Assembly (NCBI RefSeq): GCF_900142375.1
Contig: NZ_FRAR01000030.1
Coordinates: 5,017-48,081, forward strand
Source: Desulforamulus aeronauticus DSM 10349
GTDB taxonomy: Bacteria > Bacillota > Desulfotomaculia > Desulfotomaculales > Desulfotomaculaceae
Direction of reading: 5' to 3'
Length of the DNA: 43,065 nucleotides
Numbering within the stretch: the first letter of the stretch is position 1; every line of letters begins with the position of its first letter. Below are positions 12,928 through 21,751 of the stretch, piece after piece. Under the pieces are notes generated by a model that saw only the letters and a program-made list of their open reading frames with translations, made no database searches and was not told the DNA's origin. The position numbers and the translations under genes are program-made.

Positions 12928-13194
12928 ATGAACCTAGGTCTAAGTTTTTCAGACTTTGTTGTGTTTGTTAAAGAAATATTTAAGAGTGGTGATATATCGA
13001 ATTATATTTTATTTTCAATAGTATTAGTATTTGCACCAGACTTAATTAAATTGATTAGGGATGTCCATTGGAAGGCAAAAAAGTATCATATACGTGATGG
13101 ACATTCATACTGGGGTGGAATAGGGTCAGGCTTTAAATGGAAATTCTATGACTTTATTGGGTATGATCCGTTTCGTGATTGGTTTCGAAAATAA
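12928..13194 (+). CDS. Small membrane protein, possible minor coat protein
   Basis: An 88-residue protein: a hydrophobic N-terminal half like the coat-cluster proteins (SNYILFSIVLVFAPDLIKLI) and a basic, aromatic C-terminal half (GSGFKWKFYDFIGYDPFRDW). An upstream TTG-type extension to 12883 is possible, but ATG at 12928 has GAAAGGGG at good spacing. Likely virion or assembly membrane protein; no family recognised. Confidence 0.6.
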   Translation: MNLGLSFSDFVVFVKEIFKSGDISNYILFSIVLVFAPDLIKLIRDVHWKAKKYHIRDGHSYWGGIGSGFKWKFYDFIGYDPFRDWFRK

Positions 13195-13302
13195 TGTAAA
13201 ATCATGTCTGAAATTATTGGTTTTGTAGGTTGTCGTATCTGGCTAGAAATGGGGCATTTTTCTTTATCTAGATACAAATAACATTATATGGGGTGTTAAC
13301 TT

Positions 13303-14829
13303 GTGGGAAAAAAGGTTGGTGGAAGACACAGCATTAAAATTGGTTTAGTGAAAAAATGTTTAGGATTTTTTTTTATAATGGCAATATTAATTACCTTCCC
13401 TACTGTATCATTTGCGGAAACTCTATTACGTGAGGCTGAACCGGGGAGGGTAATTACCTTTTCAGGAAAACAGTGGATGATACTAGATCATACAGATGAA
13501 ACAACCTATATCATACTTAATAATAATGATGGTAATCGACCCTTTGATTCTGGATGGGGACAACGTTTTGATCCAAATCGAGCGTCTAACATAGCATATT
13601 ATCTTAATAATACTTTTTATAATAATTTGACTCAAAAAGAACTAATAGAAGATTACTTGTGGGTTATAAAAAATGATAGGGGAATTGTACAAAATAACGT
13701 TAAATGTAAAATTGGATTAATCAGTTACGAAGAATTTTTTAGTTATAAATCATTGTTCCTAAATGGAAACCCTTTGTATGCATGGACAAGATCTCCCGTT
13801 AGTAGCGATTCTAGGTATGTATGGAATGCTGATAGTGCTAGTAATACCTGTAAGGTGGGTACCGTCACAGCTAGTAGTCCTGTTCGACCAACTTTATATA
13901 TAAAATCTGGATTAGTATTGTCCGACACTAATGAGGTTATTAAAAAACCAATAGTATTAAAAATAACCGAAAAATCCCATAATTTTATCCAACTAAGTTG
14001 GTATACCTTAGAAAAAGCCACGGAGTATATCATTTTTCGAAATGGTGTGGAAATTACCAGAGCTAGCGGCACTCAATATGTAGATACAAAAGTGCAAGGG
14101 AATAGCGAATACTCCTATACCATCAAGGCCATATTTAGTGATCAAGACATCCAAAGCAGTGATCCAGTTTCCGCAAAAACTATGCTATCACCGGTTGAAA
14201 ATTTTATGGCAATACCAAACTCCCATGAAGAAGTACAACTATCATGGGAAGCCAGCTCCGATCCTGGGTTAGCGGGGTACATTATCTATCGTAACGGACA
14301 GGAAATTGCCTGGGTTAATGGATCACAAACGATGTACACTGACCCAAAACTAACCCCAGCCACAATCTATTCCTACTCCATACAATCCTATAATTCAGAC
14401 GGCGAAAAGAGTCTTATGAGTCCAGTGCAAATGGTAATTACAGAAGCTTATCCTAAACCAGAATTAAGAGCGTCAGCAAAGGGTAACAATATAAATTTAT
14501 CTTGGTCAGGAGTAGCAGATTATTACCTAATAAATGTAAATGGGGAAGAAATAGGTACTACTAATGGTAAAAATTATACCTACATAGGGAAGGCAGGGGT
14601 ATCTTATACCTTTGAAGTTGTAGCTTCTATCGAAGAATATCTAATCCCTTCGAATAAAGTGGAAATTAGACTTTCGCCAATAATTTTAACCGATGTAAGT
14701 GTTTCGGAAATTGTAAAAAATGTTAGTGAGATGGTAAAACCGGCAGGTAGTATTATTGCTTTTGGATTGGCGTTGAAGGCAAGTCCTTTGTTGATAAGTC
14801 TAGCACGAAGTCTATTTCTTAGGTTATAA
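13303..14829 (+). CDS. Secreted DUF6273-like + FN3 protein with C-terminal anchor (adsorption candidate)
   Basis: A 508-residue protein. Signal peptide about residues 1-38 (cleavage after TVSFA). Residues about 45-210 resemble DUF6273: FSGKQWMILD, then YYLNNTFYNNL, then YAWTRSP and VRPTLYI. Two to three FN3-like domains follow (about 218-460). A C-terminal hydrophobic helix with basic end (SLARSLFLRL) anchors it. Signal peptide, adhesive domains and C-terminal membrane anchor are the layout of pIII, the receptor-binding tip protein. GTG start. No reverse transcriptase is near, so there is no sign of diversification of this domain. Confidence 0.75.
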   Translation: MGKKVGGRHSIKIGLVKKCLGFFFIMAILITFPTVSFAETLLREAEPGRVITFSGKQWMILDHTDETTYIILNNNDGNRPFDSGWGQRFDPNRASNIAYYLNNTFYNNLTQKELIEDYLWVIKNDRGIVQNNVKCKIGLISYEEFFSYKSLFLNGNPLYAWTRSPVSSDSRYVWNADSASNTCKVGTVTASSPVRPTLYIKSGLVLSDTNEVIKKPIVLKITEKSHNFIQLSWYTLEKATEYIIFRNGVEITRASGTQYVDTKVQGNSEYSYTIKAIFSDQDIQSSDPVSAKTMLSPVENFMAIPNSHEEVQLSWEASSDPGLAGYIIYRNGQEIAWVNGSQTMYTDPKLTPATIYSYSIQSYNSDGEKSLMSPVQMVITEAYPKPELRASAKGNNINLSWSGVADYYLINVNGEEIGTTNGKNYTYIGKAGVSYTFEVVASIEEYLIPSNKVEIRLSPIILTDVSVSEIVKNVSEMVKPAGSIIAFGLALKASPLLISLARSLFLRL

Positions 14830-14840
14830 GGAGGCAATTT

Positions 14841-15449
14841 ATGAGGGGGAAGGTATTCATCCTTTCAATTATAGTTACTTTAGCAATAAGCAATGTAGCA
14901 TTTGCAAATCAAATTGATTGTGGAGTCATAAGTCCTAGTATAGGTAAAGTTGCCAGCGTTGATTGTATCAGTCTCAATAAAACCTTAGTAAAACCTGCGG
15001 AAGTTAATGCAAAGGAACAGTCTTTAAACTATGTACCAGAGGTTTCAAAAAGAATCTTAAGCAAAGTAAATGTCTTTAGGCATGATATCCATGAATTAAT
15101 CATTTGGGCAGCCAACGAAGTAGGTATATCCCCTAGACTATTGGGTGCTGTAGCTAATGCGGAATCATCTGGGAACCAAGCAGCTAGGTCACCTAAAGGA
15201 GCTGTGGGGGTTATGCAACTGCTGCCCAGCACTGCCAAAGCCTTGGGGGTCAATCCATATAACCCCAAAGAAAATGTCTTTGGTGGGGCCACGTATCTGA
15301 AACAGCAAATAGATCGTTACCAGGGGAATATACCAAAAGCATTGGCAGCCTATAACGCTGGCCCTGGGGCGGTAGATAAATATAATGGAATTCCACCATA
15401 CAAGGAAACCCAAAAATATGTACACTCCATCATGACCAGCATTAGATAG
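14841..15449 (+). CDS. Secreted lytic transglycosylase (SLT domain)
   Basis: A 202-residue protein with a signal peptide (about 1-22) and a C-terminal SLT goose-lysozyme-like domain (about 85-200). The catalytic Glu108 is in NAESSGN, followed by GAVGVMQLLPSTAKALG and LAAYNAGPGAV, all diagnostic. It cleaves glycan strands of peptidoglycan between MurNAc and GlcNAc. Beside adsorption and coat genes it probably opens the thick wall locally for phage entry or extrusion, a job not needed in the Gram-negative model phages. Confidence 0.92.
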   Translation: MRGKVFILSIIVTLAISNVAFANQIDCGVISPSIGKVASVDCISLNKTLVKPAEVNAKEQSLNYVPEVSKRILSKVNVFRHDIHELIIWAANEVGISPRLLGAVANAESSGNQAARSPKGAVGVMQLLPSTAKALGVNPYNPKENVFGGATYLKQQIDRYQGNIPKALAAYNAGPGAVDKYNGIPPYKETQKYVHSIMTSIR

Positions 15450-15461
15450 GGGGATTAAGGG

Positions 15462-16484
15462 ATGAGGAAAATAATCTTGGCAATCATGCTTTGCTTATTA
15501 TTGTCAGTGCCAGCATGGGCAGAATCGCAGGAAGAAAGTAGTATACCAACTTTACAACCAGAAACCCCTACTAACATTACAGTGTCCGGCATAACCGATG
15601 CCACGGCCACAGTAACATGGTTACCCGTGGCCACAGCTACCCAGTACAGCGTGTACGTTAACGGGGAGCAGTATACAGCCAGCAGCTCCCCAGCAGCCAC
15701 ACTGACCGGACTAAGACCATTTATGGTGCATGACATTTATGTAGTAGCCCACAACTCTAGTGGCTACAGCGGCCAGTCCTCCATCGTTACCTTTAATACC
15801 TTACCACCAGCTCCATCGGCACCAAGGGGAATTAAGGTAAGCGAGGTAAAAAAGGACAATGTCAAATTAAGCTGGGTACCTAATCAACCGGAAGAGTACA
15901 TATTTTTTTATCGGCTGTACGTTGATGGGCGAGCCGTCGCCGACGTTGAACCACAAGAAGGCATCCAGGCGGCTGATTTAGTTAACCTCTCCCCTGGTAG
16001 ACATGCGGTGGCTGTATCTGCCTTAAACGAAAATAATGAAAGTCCATTATCCACGGTATTGGAGTTTACCTGCTCCGAAATAACCGCCCCGGCAGGATTT
16101 ACAATGACCAACCATTCAGCCGACCAAATATGGATACAATGGGAACCAGTGAAAAATGCTACCACTTACAGTGTTTTTGTTGACGGAAATTTAATTATAG
16201 ATACCGCTAAAACAAAATTTGAGATCAATAAATTGCAAGAAAATACCGTCTATACCCTAAGTGTCTGCGCCAACCTTGCAGACGGCAATAAAAGCCTAGA
16301 AGCCAATCTTATGGCAAAAACCTTACCCGCTCCGGTACCACTAACGCTTGATTCAATTAAAGAAGATATCTTTGCAGAAGTGCAAAATATCATGCCTAAT
16401 ATAAAAATCCTTTTTGTCGTTATTTGCACCTTTGCTATAACTGCGTTGTTGAAACTATCATTTGTACGTAGAGTAAGGTGGTGA
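15462..16484 (+). CDS. Secreted FN3 protein with C-terminal membrane anchor
   Basis: A 340-residue protein: signal peptide (about 1-20, cleavage after VPAWA), three FN3 domains (about 35-118, 122-210, 213-290; each has the TATVTWLPV / VKLSWVP / IWIQWEP strand), and a C-terminal membrane helix (KILFVVICTFAITALLKLSF) with basic tail RRVRW. The plan matches pIII-type minor coat proteins. FN3 domains may bind wall carbohydrates or form a stalk. The start is 12 bases after the transglycosylase gene. Confidence 0.75.
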   Translation: MRKIILAIMLCLLLSVPAWAESQEESSIPTLQPETPTNITVSGITDATATVTWLPVATATQYSVYVNGEQYTASSSPAATLTGLRPFMVHDIYVVAHNSSGYSGQSSIVTFNTLPPAPSAPRGIKVSEVKKDNVKLSWVPNQPEEYIFFYRLYVDGRAVADVEPQEGIQAADLVNLSPGRHAVAVSALNENNESPLSTVLEFTCSEITAPAGFTMTNHSADQIWIQWEPVKNATTYSVFVDGNLIIDTAKTKFEINKLQENTVYTLSVCANLADGNKSLEANLMAKTLPAPVPLTLDSIKEDIFAEVQNIMPNIKILFVVICTFAITALLKLSFVRRVRW

Positions 16485-16488
16485 TTGT

Positions 16489-17784
16489 ATCAAAAAGCAT
16501 GTAATAATTTTAATAGCAATATTATTAACATTAGGTATTCAATCACCAGCCCTAGCAGATAGTGCTTATGCTAGATTAGACATACCTAATAGTAGTGTAT
16601 TTGGTGCTAACTGTATTAGGGCAAACATGAATGGGCCACCGCCACCCTACCTAGCAACTGTTAATACAGAGACAGCGGGTTTAAGGCCCGGTGATAATGT
16701 TAAAGTTGTTTTTTACGCCTCTGATAACACTACCTTACTTTCCGAAGTTACTACGACAGGTGGCAATATAACAGCTCCTGGGAATGCTTTCTTTGCCTAC
16801 ATCAAACTGACAACAGGTAGTTCAACCGGGGTTAGATATGCTTGGTTTAATTCTGGTACCAACACGAATAACTACACAGTTTTCCTTGATAAACCGAATA
16901 CATCAGATGCTGGCGGGGGAATAGATCCAGGCCCAGACCCAGAACCGGAACCGGGCGACACAGAAATAAAATTACTAAAGAGAATTATTAGTAACCAATA
17001 TGATGCTGTATATGCTATGACGACTAATTTTAGTAAGGTTACAAGAAATCAAGAACATACATTAACAGCTTTAGATAATATAGATACTAGGCTAAGTAAT
17101 GTTATAAATAGGTTAGATACTGCAAACAACAGACTAAGCAATGTTATAGATCGGTTAGATACTGTGAATAGCAATCTAAGCAATGTTATAAATAGGTTAG
17201 ATACTGCAAATAACAGACTAAGTAATGTTATAGATAGATTAGATACATCAAATTCGCACTTAAATGTGATTCAAGGCGATTTAGGGCAGTTAAAAGGATA
17301 TATTACGACTCCTAGAAGTGTAGAACCTATCGGAGTTACTGGCTTAAATAGGCCAACTTTTGATGCAACACTACCACCATTAAATGACCCTCCGCAGCAA
17401 CCATATAACTACAATCGACCTGAAAAAGATTTACCATCTTTTATTGACAGCCCAAGCCCTTTACCTATAAATCCAGATCCAACTATTATGCCTCACGATC
17501 CAGCAACCATTAGGGACAACCCATTGGATAAAGATCCTGTCTATAAAGATGCACCAAAACAGAAGGAGCCTGTCATAAAAGATGACCCAGCAACCCGTGA
17601 TCCAGTAATAAAGGATAATCCATTAAACAAAGATCCGGTTATTAAAGATAGACCTATAATTCGTGACCCAGTTATAAGGGATAATCCGATAACAAGGGAT
17701 GAACCAATAAACAGAGATAATCCAATAGCTAGAGATACACCATTAAGACCTGATCCACCACTCACACCAACACCGCCCATATAA
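16489..17784 (+). CDS. Secreted coiled-coil / Asp-Pro repeat protein, apparently non-AUG start
   Basis: About 431 residues. The frame upstream of the first ATG (16627) encodes an obvious signal peptide (KKHVIILIAILLTLGIQSPA, cleavage before DSAYA), so translation must begin near 16489. The codon at normal distance from AAGGTGGTGA is ATC; no ATG, GTG or TTG is in frame there. After the signal come a beta-rich domain (to about residue 140), a DPEPEP linker, four tandem 14-residue repeats of the type RLSNVI(N/D)RLDTAN (a coiled coil), and a C-terminal tail of degenerate (K/R)DxPIxRD octamers rich in Pro and Asp. Probably a fibrous adhesion or tip protein. A sequencing error or mutation at the start is possible. 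Confidence 0.7.
   Translation: MKKHVIILIAILLTLGIQSPALADSAYARLDIPNSSVFGANCIRANMNGPPPPYLATVNTETAGLRPGDNVKVVFYASDNTTLLSEVTTTGGNITAPGNAFFAYIKLTTGSSTGVRYAWFNSGTNTNNYTVFLDKPNTSDAGGGIDPGPDPEPEPGDTEIKLLKRIISNQYDAVYAMTTNFSKVTRNQEHTLTALDNIDTRLSNVINRLDTANNRLSNVIDRLDTVNSNLSNVINRLDTANNRLSNVIDRLDTSNSHLNVIQGDLGQLKGYITTPRSVEPIGVTGLNRPTFDATLPPLNDPPQQPYNYNRPEKDLPSFIDSPSPLPINPDPTIMPHDPATIRDNPLDKDPVYKDAPKQKEPVIKDDPATRDPVIKDNPLNKDPVIKDRPIIRDPVIRDNPITRDEPINRDNPIARDTPLRPDPPLTPTPPI
17086..17262 (+). repeat. Tandem 42-bp coding repeats
   Basis: Four units encoding the RLSNVI-RLDTAN heptad repeats, with an alternating Asn/Asp pattern that suggests duplication of an 84-bp pair. Confidence 0.75.
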
Positions 17785-17839
17785 TAGTAAGATCAGCTTC
17801 CCTAATTAGATAGCTGACCAGTTAAAGGGGAAATTAGAC

Positions 17840-18292
17840 ATGTATGAATTTTTTCGTGGTCTTGGAAGGGAAATAGTCAATGCCATTGTCTCTATAGCTA
17901 ATTTTTTTAGTGGCATCATTCAAGATATTTGGATAGCGTTAAAAAACTTTTTGTCTAAGTTATTTGAAACAGTAATCTTATTTTTTCAAGGGGTATGGTA
18001 TTTAATAGCAAAGGTTTTTGACATAGTTGTGCTAGTTGTACAGGTTATATTTGGATTGTTCAAATTGGTATGGGGAGTAGTGGCAGGGATTTTCCAAACC
18101 TTTTCTTCTTTAATGGGCTTTTCCGGTAGTACAGATTACTATTACCTTCCCCATGCTTATCAAAGTGGATGGGATGAGGTTATAAAATTGTTATCAAAGA
18201 CAGGCTTTAACACTTTGGCGGCTATTATAGCAGTGTTTGTTTGGATGGCTACAGCATATGCGATAATACGCATAGCTGGGTCAGAAAGGTAG
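17840..18292 (+). CDS. Multi-pass membrane protein (pVI/pIII-associated type)
   Basis: A 150-residue protein with about three to four membrane segments: residues 10-32, 45-60, 62-95 and 122-145. The spacing of long amphipathic and hydrophobic helices recalls pVI-like minor coat proteins, which cap the end of the virion together with pIII. It is placed after the adhesion genes and before another small membrane protein, as expected. No close family recognised. Confidence 0.6.
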   Translation: MYEFFRGLGREIVNAIVSIANFFSGIIQDIWIALKNFLSKLFETVILFFQGVWYLIAKVFDIVVLVVQVIFGLFKLVWGVVAGIFQTFSSLMGFSGSTDYYYLPHAYQSGWDEVIKLLSKTGFNTLAAIIAVFVWMATAYAIIRIAGSER

Positions 18293-18301
18293 TGAGATAA
18301 A

Positions 18302-18568
18302 TTGTTTCAGAGGATAGTGGACACATTTTTAAGCCCAGTAATAAGTATTCTTTTAGCAACAAGAGATAGGTTAGATTACGCTTCTCACATGGCTGCAAGG
18401 GGATTAAATCTTGACTATTTTTTAGGGCCAGTGTCAATGTTGGGGCCTCAATGGAGATTATTAATTACATCTGTTGTTATGGGGGCATTTATAATACTGA
18501 CCGTGTTAGTAACGAGAAAGTGTTATGGTATTTACTTGGCTTTAAAGGATGGTGTTAAATGGTGGTAA
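18302..18568 (+). CDS. Small membrane protein, minor-coat-like
   Basis: An 88-residue protein with an N-terminal amphipathic part, one clear membrane helix (about 52-72; LLITSVVMGAFIILTVLVTR) and a basic C-terminus. TTG start at 18302. It overlaps the Kelch gene start by ten bases, indicating coupled translation. Confidence 0.6.
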   Translation: MFQRIVDTFLSPVISILLATRDRLDYASHMAARGLNLDYFLGPVSMLGPQWRLLITSVVMGAFIILTVLVTRKCYGIYLALKDGVKWW

Positions 18569-20616
18569 GATTAAAAAATAAAAGTAAAGTAATATCTATA
18601 ATACTTATTGCTGTCATATTAATTAGTCGATACAGTCAACCAGCACATGCAACAATAACCACCGCTGGAGAATTGTCTCCAGCAAAAAGTAATGCACCAG
18701 CGGTAGTAATTAATAATAAAATTTATGTTTTTGGTGGTGCTTTAAGCTCGGGGTTCAGTAATAATATTATTAAAATAGAAAAGAGCGGCGATAAACTAAT
18801 ACAAACGGTACTCCCTATTGTTTTTCCAGACCCTATTTCTCACATGTCGGCAGTTGCTACTAATAATAAAATATATCTATTTGGTGGTCATTATCTACGC
18901 GGGTCTGTCTATAGTGCAGTAGACGACATATATGAATTTGATCCAACAAGCGAATTACTTATAAAGCTTAATATTAAACTACCTAAGCCCATACTAGGCA
19001 TGGCTAGCGCGGTAGCACCAAATGGGAAAGTGTATATATTTGGTGGTAATGATAGATCAGCTGTTATGTATGATGATATCTTAGAATTTGATCCTCAAAA
19101 TAAAACAGTTACGATAATATCAACAAAGTTGCCTAGTAAAATAACATATCCATCCGTTGAAACAGCTCCTAATGGTAAAATCTATATTTTTGGTGGATAC
19201 GATTATACAGTAACGTTTGATAGTATTCTAGAATTTGATCCTCAATCAAAAACTATTACAAATCTAATACAAAAATTACCTAACCCAACATATTGTATGT
19301 CTAGTGCTTTGTTGAATGGTAAAATTTATCTTTTTGGGGGGGCGTCAGTTATGAGCGGAACGGCCCTTGAATATGATAGCATAGTTGAATTTAACCCAAA
19401 TAGCTACGATATTAAGAAAATGACCGAAGCACTTCCAACGGCTAGGTATTATACATCTTCGGTTTCCTTAGATGATAGTATCTACATTATTGGGGGGAAA
19501 AATTTAAGTAGTGGTGTTATAAAACAAATCTTAAGATATACGCCTCTGAATACCTTGAAGGAACCTCAATTAAGTATAAATGTGGATAATGATATCAATG
19601 CAGCCTTATCATGGACAACTATAGATGATGCGGCCGGCTACGTATTAGAAAAATCCATTGATGGAGTAAATTTTTCGACGATAGCTGAAATATCAACTAC
19701 ATCATATAAAGACTTAAACCTACCAAAAGGAACGTATCACTACAGGGTTAAAGCTGTATTTGGTAACATAGCTTCGCCATACTCAAATGTAGTTACAATA
19801 AATATTCAACCGCCTTTGAAGGAACCTCAATTAATTGGGAATATGAATAGTGATGTTAACGTATCCTTATCATGGACAACCATAGATAATGCTACAGGCT
19901 ATGTATTAGAGAAATCAATTGATGGAGCTACCTTTACAACTTTGGCTGAAATATTGTCCACGTCCACATCATATAAGGACTTAAACTTACCAAAAGGAAC
20001 GTATCACTACAGGGTTAAAGCTGTATCTGGCAACCAACATTCACCATACTCAAACGTAGTTACTATAAACATTAAGCCGCCAGAACCAACTATATTTAGT
20101 GTGTATTGGCCAAAAGACGAAGGAAATGTCAGGATTGACTGGACGAAGGGTGACAAGGACTTATCAGGCGAGGTACAACTGTGGAAAAAGGATACATCAT
20201 TAGATACATGGATGCAGGTCAAAGACATATCAGATGGAGAAAAAAAATACTTTAGTTGGGTTGATAAAAACGTCACGGTGGGTATTAACTACAAATATCA
20301 AATAAGAGTATATAACCCGAGTACATGGGATTGGCAGGTAATAGCAGAGTCTGACTGGGCGGGATTGGAAAGACCATATCAGGCCCCAGGTGGGCTAAGA
20401 ATAATAAGTAGTAATAGTAACACTGCAACTATTAGTTGGAACCCTTTAGGAGTAGCTAGCGGCTACCAGATCGAGGTGAGTGTAGATGACGGTGCCACAT
20501 GGCAAAAATCCACTGTGACGAGCACGTCAGCAACGGTACCGAAACCTTGTCTCTGCCGTGTAAAAGCTGGTAACCACAGTAGAGGACAATGGTCTGGCAT
20601 ATTAACTGTTCAGTAA
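18559..20616 (+). CDS. Secreted Kelch propeller + FN3 protein
   Basis: A 685-residue protein with a signal peptide (about 1-31, cleavage after QPAHA), six Kelch motifs (about 40-335; the IY(V/I/L)FGG strand occurs five times and IYIIGG once), enough for a closed six-bladed propeller, and three to four FN3-type domains (about 336-685). Two adjacent FN3 domains are near-identical (DNA 19555-19814 and 19815-20081). No C-terminal membrane helix is visible, so it may be released or held by the virion. Kelch propellers often bind glycans or proteins; a receptor-binding role is inferred from the neighbours. ATG overlaps the previous gene. Confidence 0.8.
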   Translation: MVVRLKNKSKVISIILIAVILISRYSQPAHATITTAGELSPAKSNAPAVVINNKIYVFGGALSSGFSNNIIKIEKSGDKLIQTVLPIVFPDPISHMSAVATNNKIYLFGGHYLRGSVYSAVDDIYEFDPTSELLIKLNIKLPKPILGMASAVAPNGKVYIFGGNDRSAVMYDDILEFDPQNKTVTIISTKLPSKITYPSVETAPNGKIYIFGGYDYTVTFDSILEFDPQSKTITNLIQKLPNPTYCMSSALLNGKIYLFGGASVMSGTALEYDSIVEFNPNSYDIKKMTEALPTARYYTSSVSLDDSIYIIGGKNLSSGVIKQILRYTPLNTLKEPQLSINVDNDINAALSWTTIDDAAGYVLEKSIDGVNFSTIAEISTTSYKDLNLPKGTYHYRVKAVFGNIASPYSNVVTINIQPPLKEPQLIGNMNSDVNVSLSWTTIDNATGYVLEKSIDGATFTTLAEILSTSTSYKDLNLPKGTYHYRVKAVSGNQHSPYSNVVTINIKPPEPTIFSVYWPKDEGNVRIDWTKGDKDLSGEVQLWKKDTSLDTWMQVKDISDGEKKYFSWVDKNVTVGINYKYQIRVYNPSTWDWQVIAESDWAGLERPYQAPGGLRIISSNSNTATISWNPLGVASGYQIEVSVDDGATWQKSTVTSTSATVPKPCLCRVKAGNHSRGQWSGILTVQ
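19555..20081 (+). repeat. Intragenic tandem duplication of an FN3 domain (about 260 bp)
   Basis: Both copies begin TTGAAGGAACCTCAATTA and share long identical blocks, including the stretch that encodes LPKGTYHYRVKAV. High DNA identity implies a recent duplication. Confidence 0.8.
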
Positions 20617-20673
20617 CTACAAAAACCGCAGTTCCGCAAAGACGCAGCAGAACCGCAGATTTGCATTATTTTT

Positions 20674-20711
20674 AAAACTCCTGGGATATCCCCTGGGAGT
20701 TTTCTTTTTTG
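20674..20711 (+). terminator. Terminator after the Kelch gene
   Basis: AAAACTCC (20674-20681) pairs with GGAGTTTT (20696-20703), extended by GGG/CCC inside, followed by a T-rich tract. Confidence 0.9.
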
Positions 20712-20799
20712 CAAAAAGTTTGCAGTTTTTGTACATTACCATTCGGTCCAGTAAACTATAAAATTTAAGTAGGTAAATATTAGGAAGCGAGGGGATTGA

Positions 20800-20916
20800 A
20801 TGGTTGTGAGTTTTTTCTTCGCCACGGCCTTTGGTATTTCAGCTGGCATTGCTTGTGCAGTATTGCCGTCCATTTACATCTACAACAGATTTTTCGGGGG
20901 GAGGAATAGGAGTTAA
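20800..20916 (+). CDS. Tiny membrane protein before the assembly genes
   Basis: A 38-residue protein with one membrane helix (about 4-26) and a basic tail (GGRNRS). AAGCGAGGGGATTGA ribosome site; its stop overlaps the next ATG (TAATG). It is the first gene after a terminator and probably starts the assembly-protein operon. Confidence 0.55.
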   Translation: MVVSFFFATAFGISAGIACAVLPSIYIYNRFFGGRNRS

Positions 20917-21260
20917 TGTTTGGCAAAAAAAAATCTGTCATAGATGATGTAATCCTTATATCAGAGCAGGAAATTCGGGTTATACCTATCACGGAACTAA
21001 CCGAAGAATCGGTTAAAACCGGAGATTTAACTCTACCAAGGTCAGATGCAGAGATAAAGTATTATCCAGAAGGTGGTCGAGCCTTTATTTATGGGTGGGA
21101 AGGTAATTACCTGGCCGAGAGCGAGAGTATAGCCCAATTAGAAAAAAGTGTAGCCCTGAAAAGTATGTTTAACTTCGGTAGTTCATCACGAGCAACCAAT
21201 ATACAGTTTTATGTGATGATGGCTGCGCTAATTATAACTGTGTTCCTTTTAAGGGGGTAA
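20916..21260 (+). CDS. Small protein with C-terminal membrane anchor
   Basis: A 114-residue cytosolic domain (MFGKKKSVIDDVILISEQEI at the N-terminus) with a C-terminal membrane helix (about 93-112). Tail-anchored topology in the Zot operon makes it a candidate partner that tethers the Zot ATPase, which itself lacks a visible membrane helix. No family recognised. Confidence 0.6.
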   Translation: MFGKKKSVIDDVILISEQEIRVIPITELTEESVKTGDLTLPRSDAEIKYYPEGGRAFIYGWEGNYLAESESIAQLEKSVALKSMFNFGSSSRATNIQFYVMMAALIITVFLLRG

Positions 21261-21265
21261 AGAGG

Positions 21266-21412
21266 ATGATAGTATATTGCTCTTGGTGCCGTAAACCCGG
21301 TGCTATAATTTTGCCGGGCACCTCTAAACCTCTATGTAAGCAATGCCTAAATATTGTATTTGCTAGGGAACTAGGTGGAGATATGAAATGTACTTTCAGG
21401 AGGTATAGGTAA
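21266..21412 (+). CDS. Small zinc-ribbon-like protein
   Basis: A 48-residue protein with two Cys pairs, CSWC and CKQC, plausibly a zinc ribbon. GTAAAGAGG precedes the ATG; the stop overlaps the next ATG. Confidence 0.6.
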   Translation: MIVYCSWCRKPGAIILPGTSKPLCKQCLNIVFARELGGDMKCTFRRYR

Positions 21413-21750
21413 TGGCTGAAAGAGACGATGGAAAATCATTACAAGATATCATGTCCGGGGAATTATTTAGCTCCAATCCACAAATCGGGGAATTGGTTGG
21501 AACCCTAAAATTTATGGAGCACCACGGAACCCCTCTTACAGAAATGCAGGTGCAAAATATTGCCCTACTGGAATATCTTGGAGCCAAGAGAGGACACAAA
21601 GAATTCAAACCGATTATTACCACATTGACAAAAATGGCCAAGGATTTAACGCCACCAAGAGTATTCCTGGATGTCATAAACAGCTTTTTTACCGGGCAGA
21701 TCGTGGATAAACGTATGCTAAATAACGCGATAAAGAACGGGGGTAAGTAA
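21412..21750 (+). CDS. Hypothetical protein upstream of Zot
   Basis: A 112-residue soluble, mostly helical protein. Strong CAGGAGG ribosome site, one-base spacing to the Zot gene and TAATG coupling with the gene before. No family recognised; a morphogenesis role is suggested only by position. Confidence 0.65.
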   Translation: MAERDDGKSLQDIMSGELFSSNPQIGELVGTLKFMEHHGTPLTEMQVQNIALLEYLGAKRGHKEFKPIITTLTKMAKDLTPPRVFLDVINSFFTGQIVDKRMLNNAIKNGGK

Positions 21751-21751
21751 C

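Noticed and set aside
13303-14829. Diversity-generating retroelement target
   Set aside because: A DUF6273-like domain can resemble DGR targets, but no reverse transcriptase or template repeat is present in the window.
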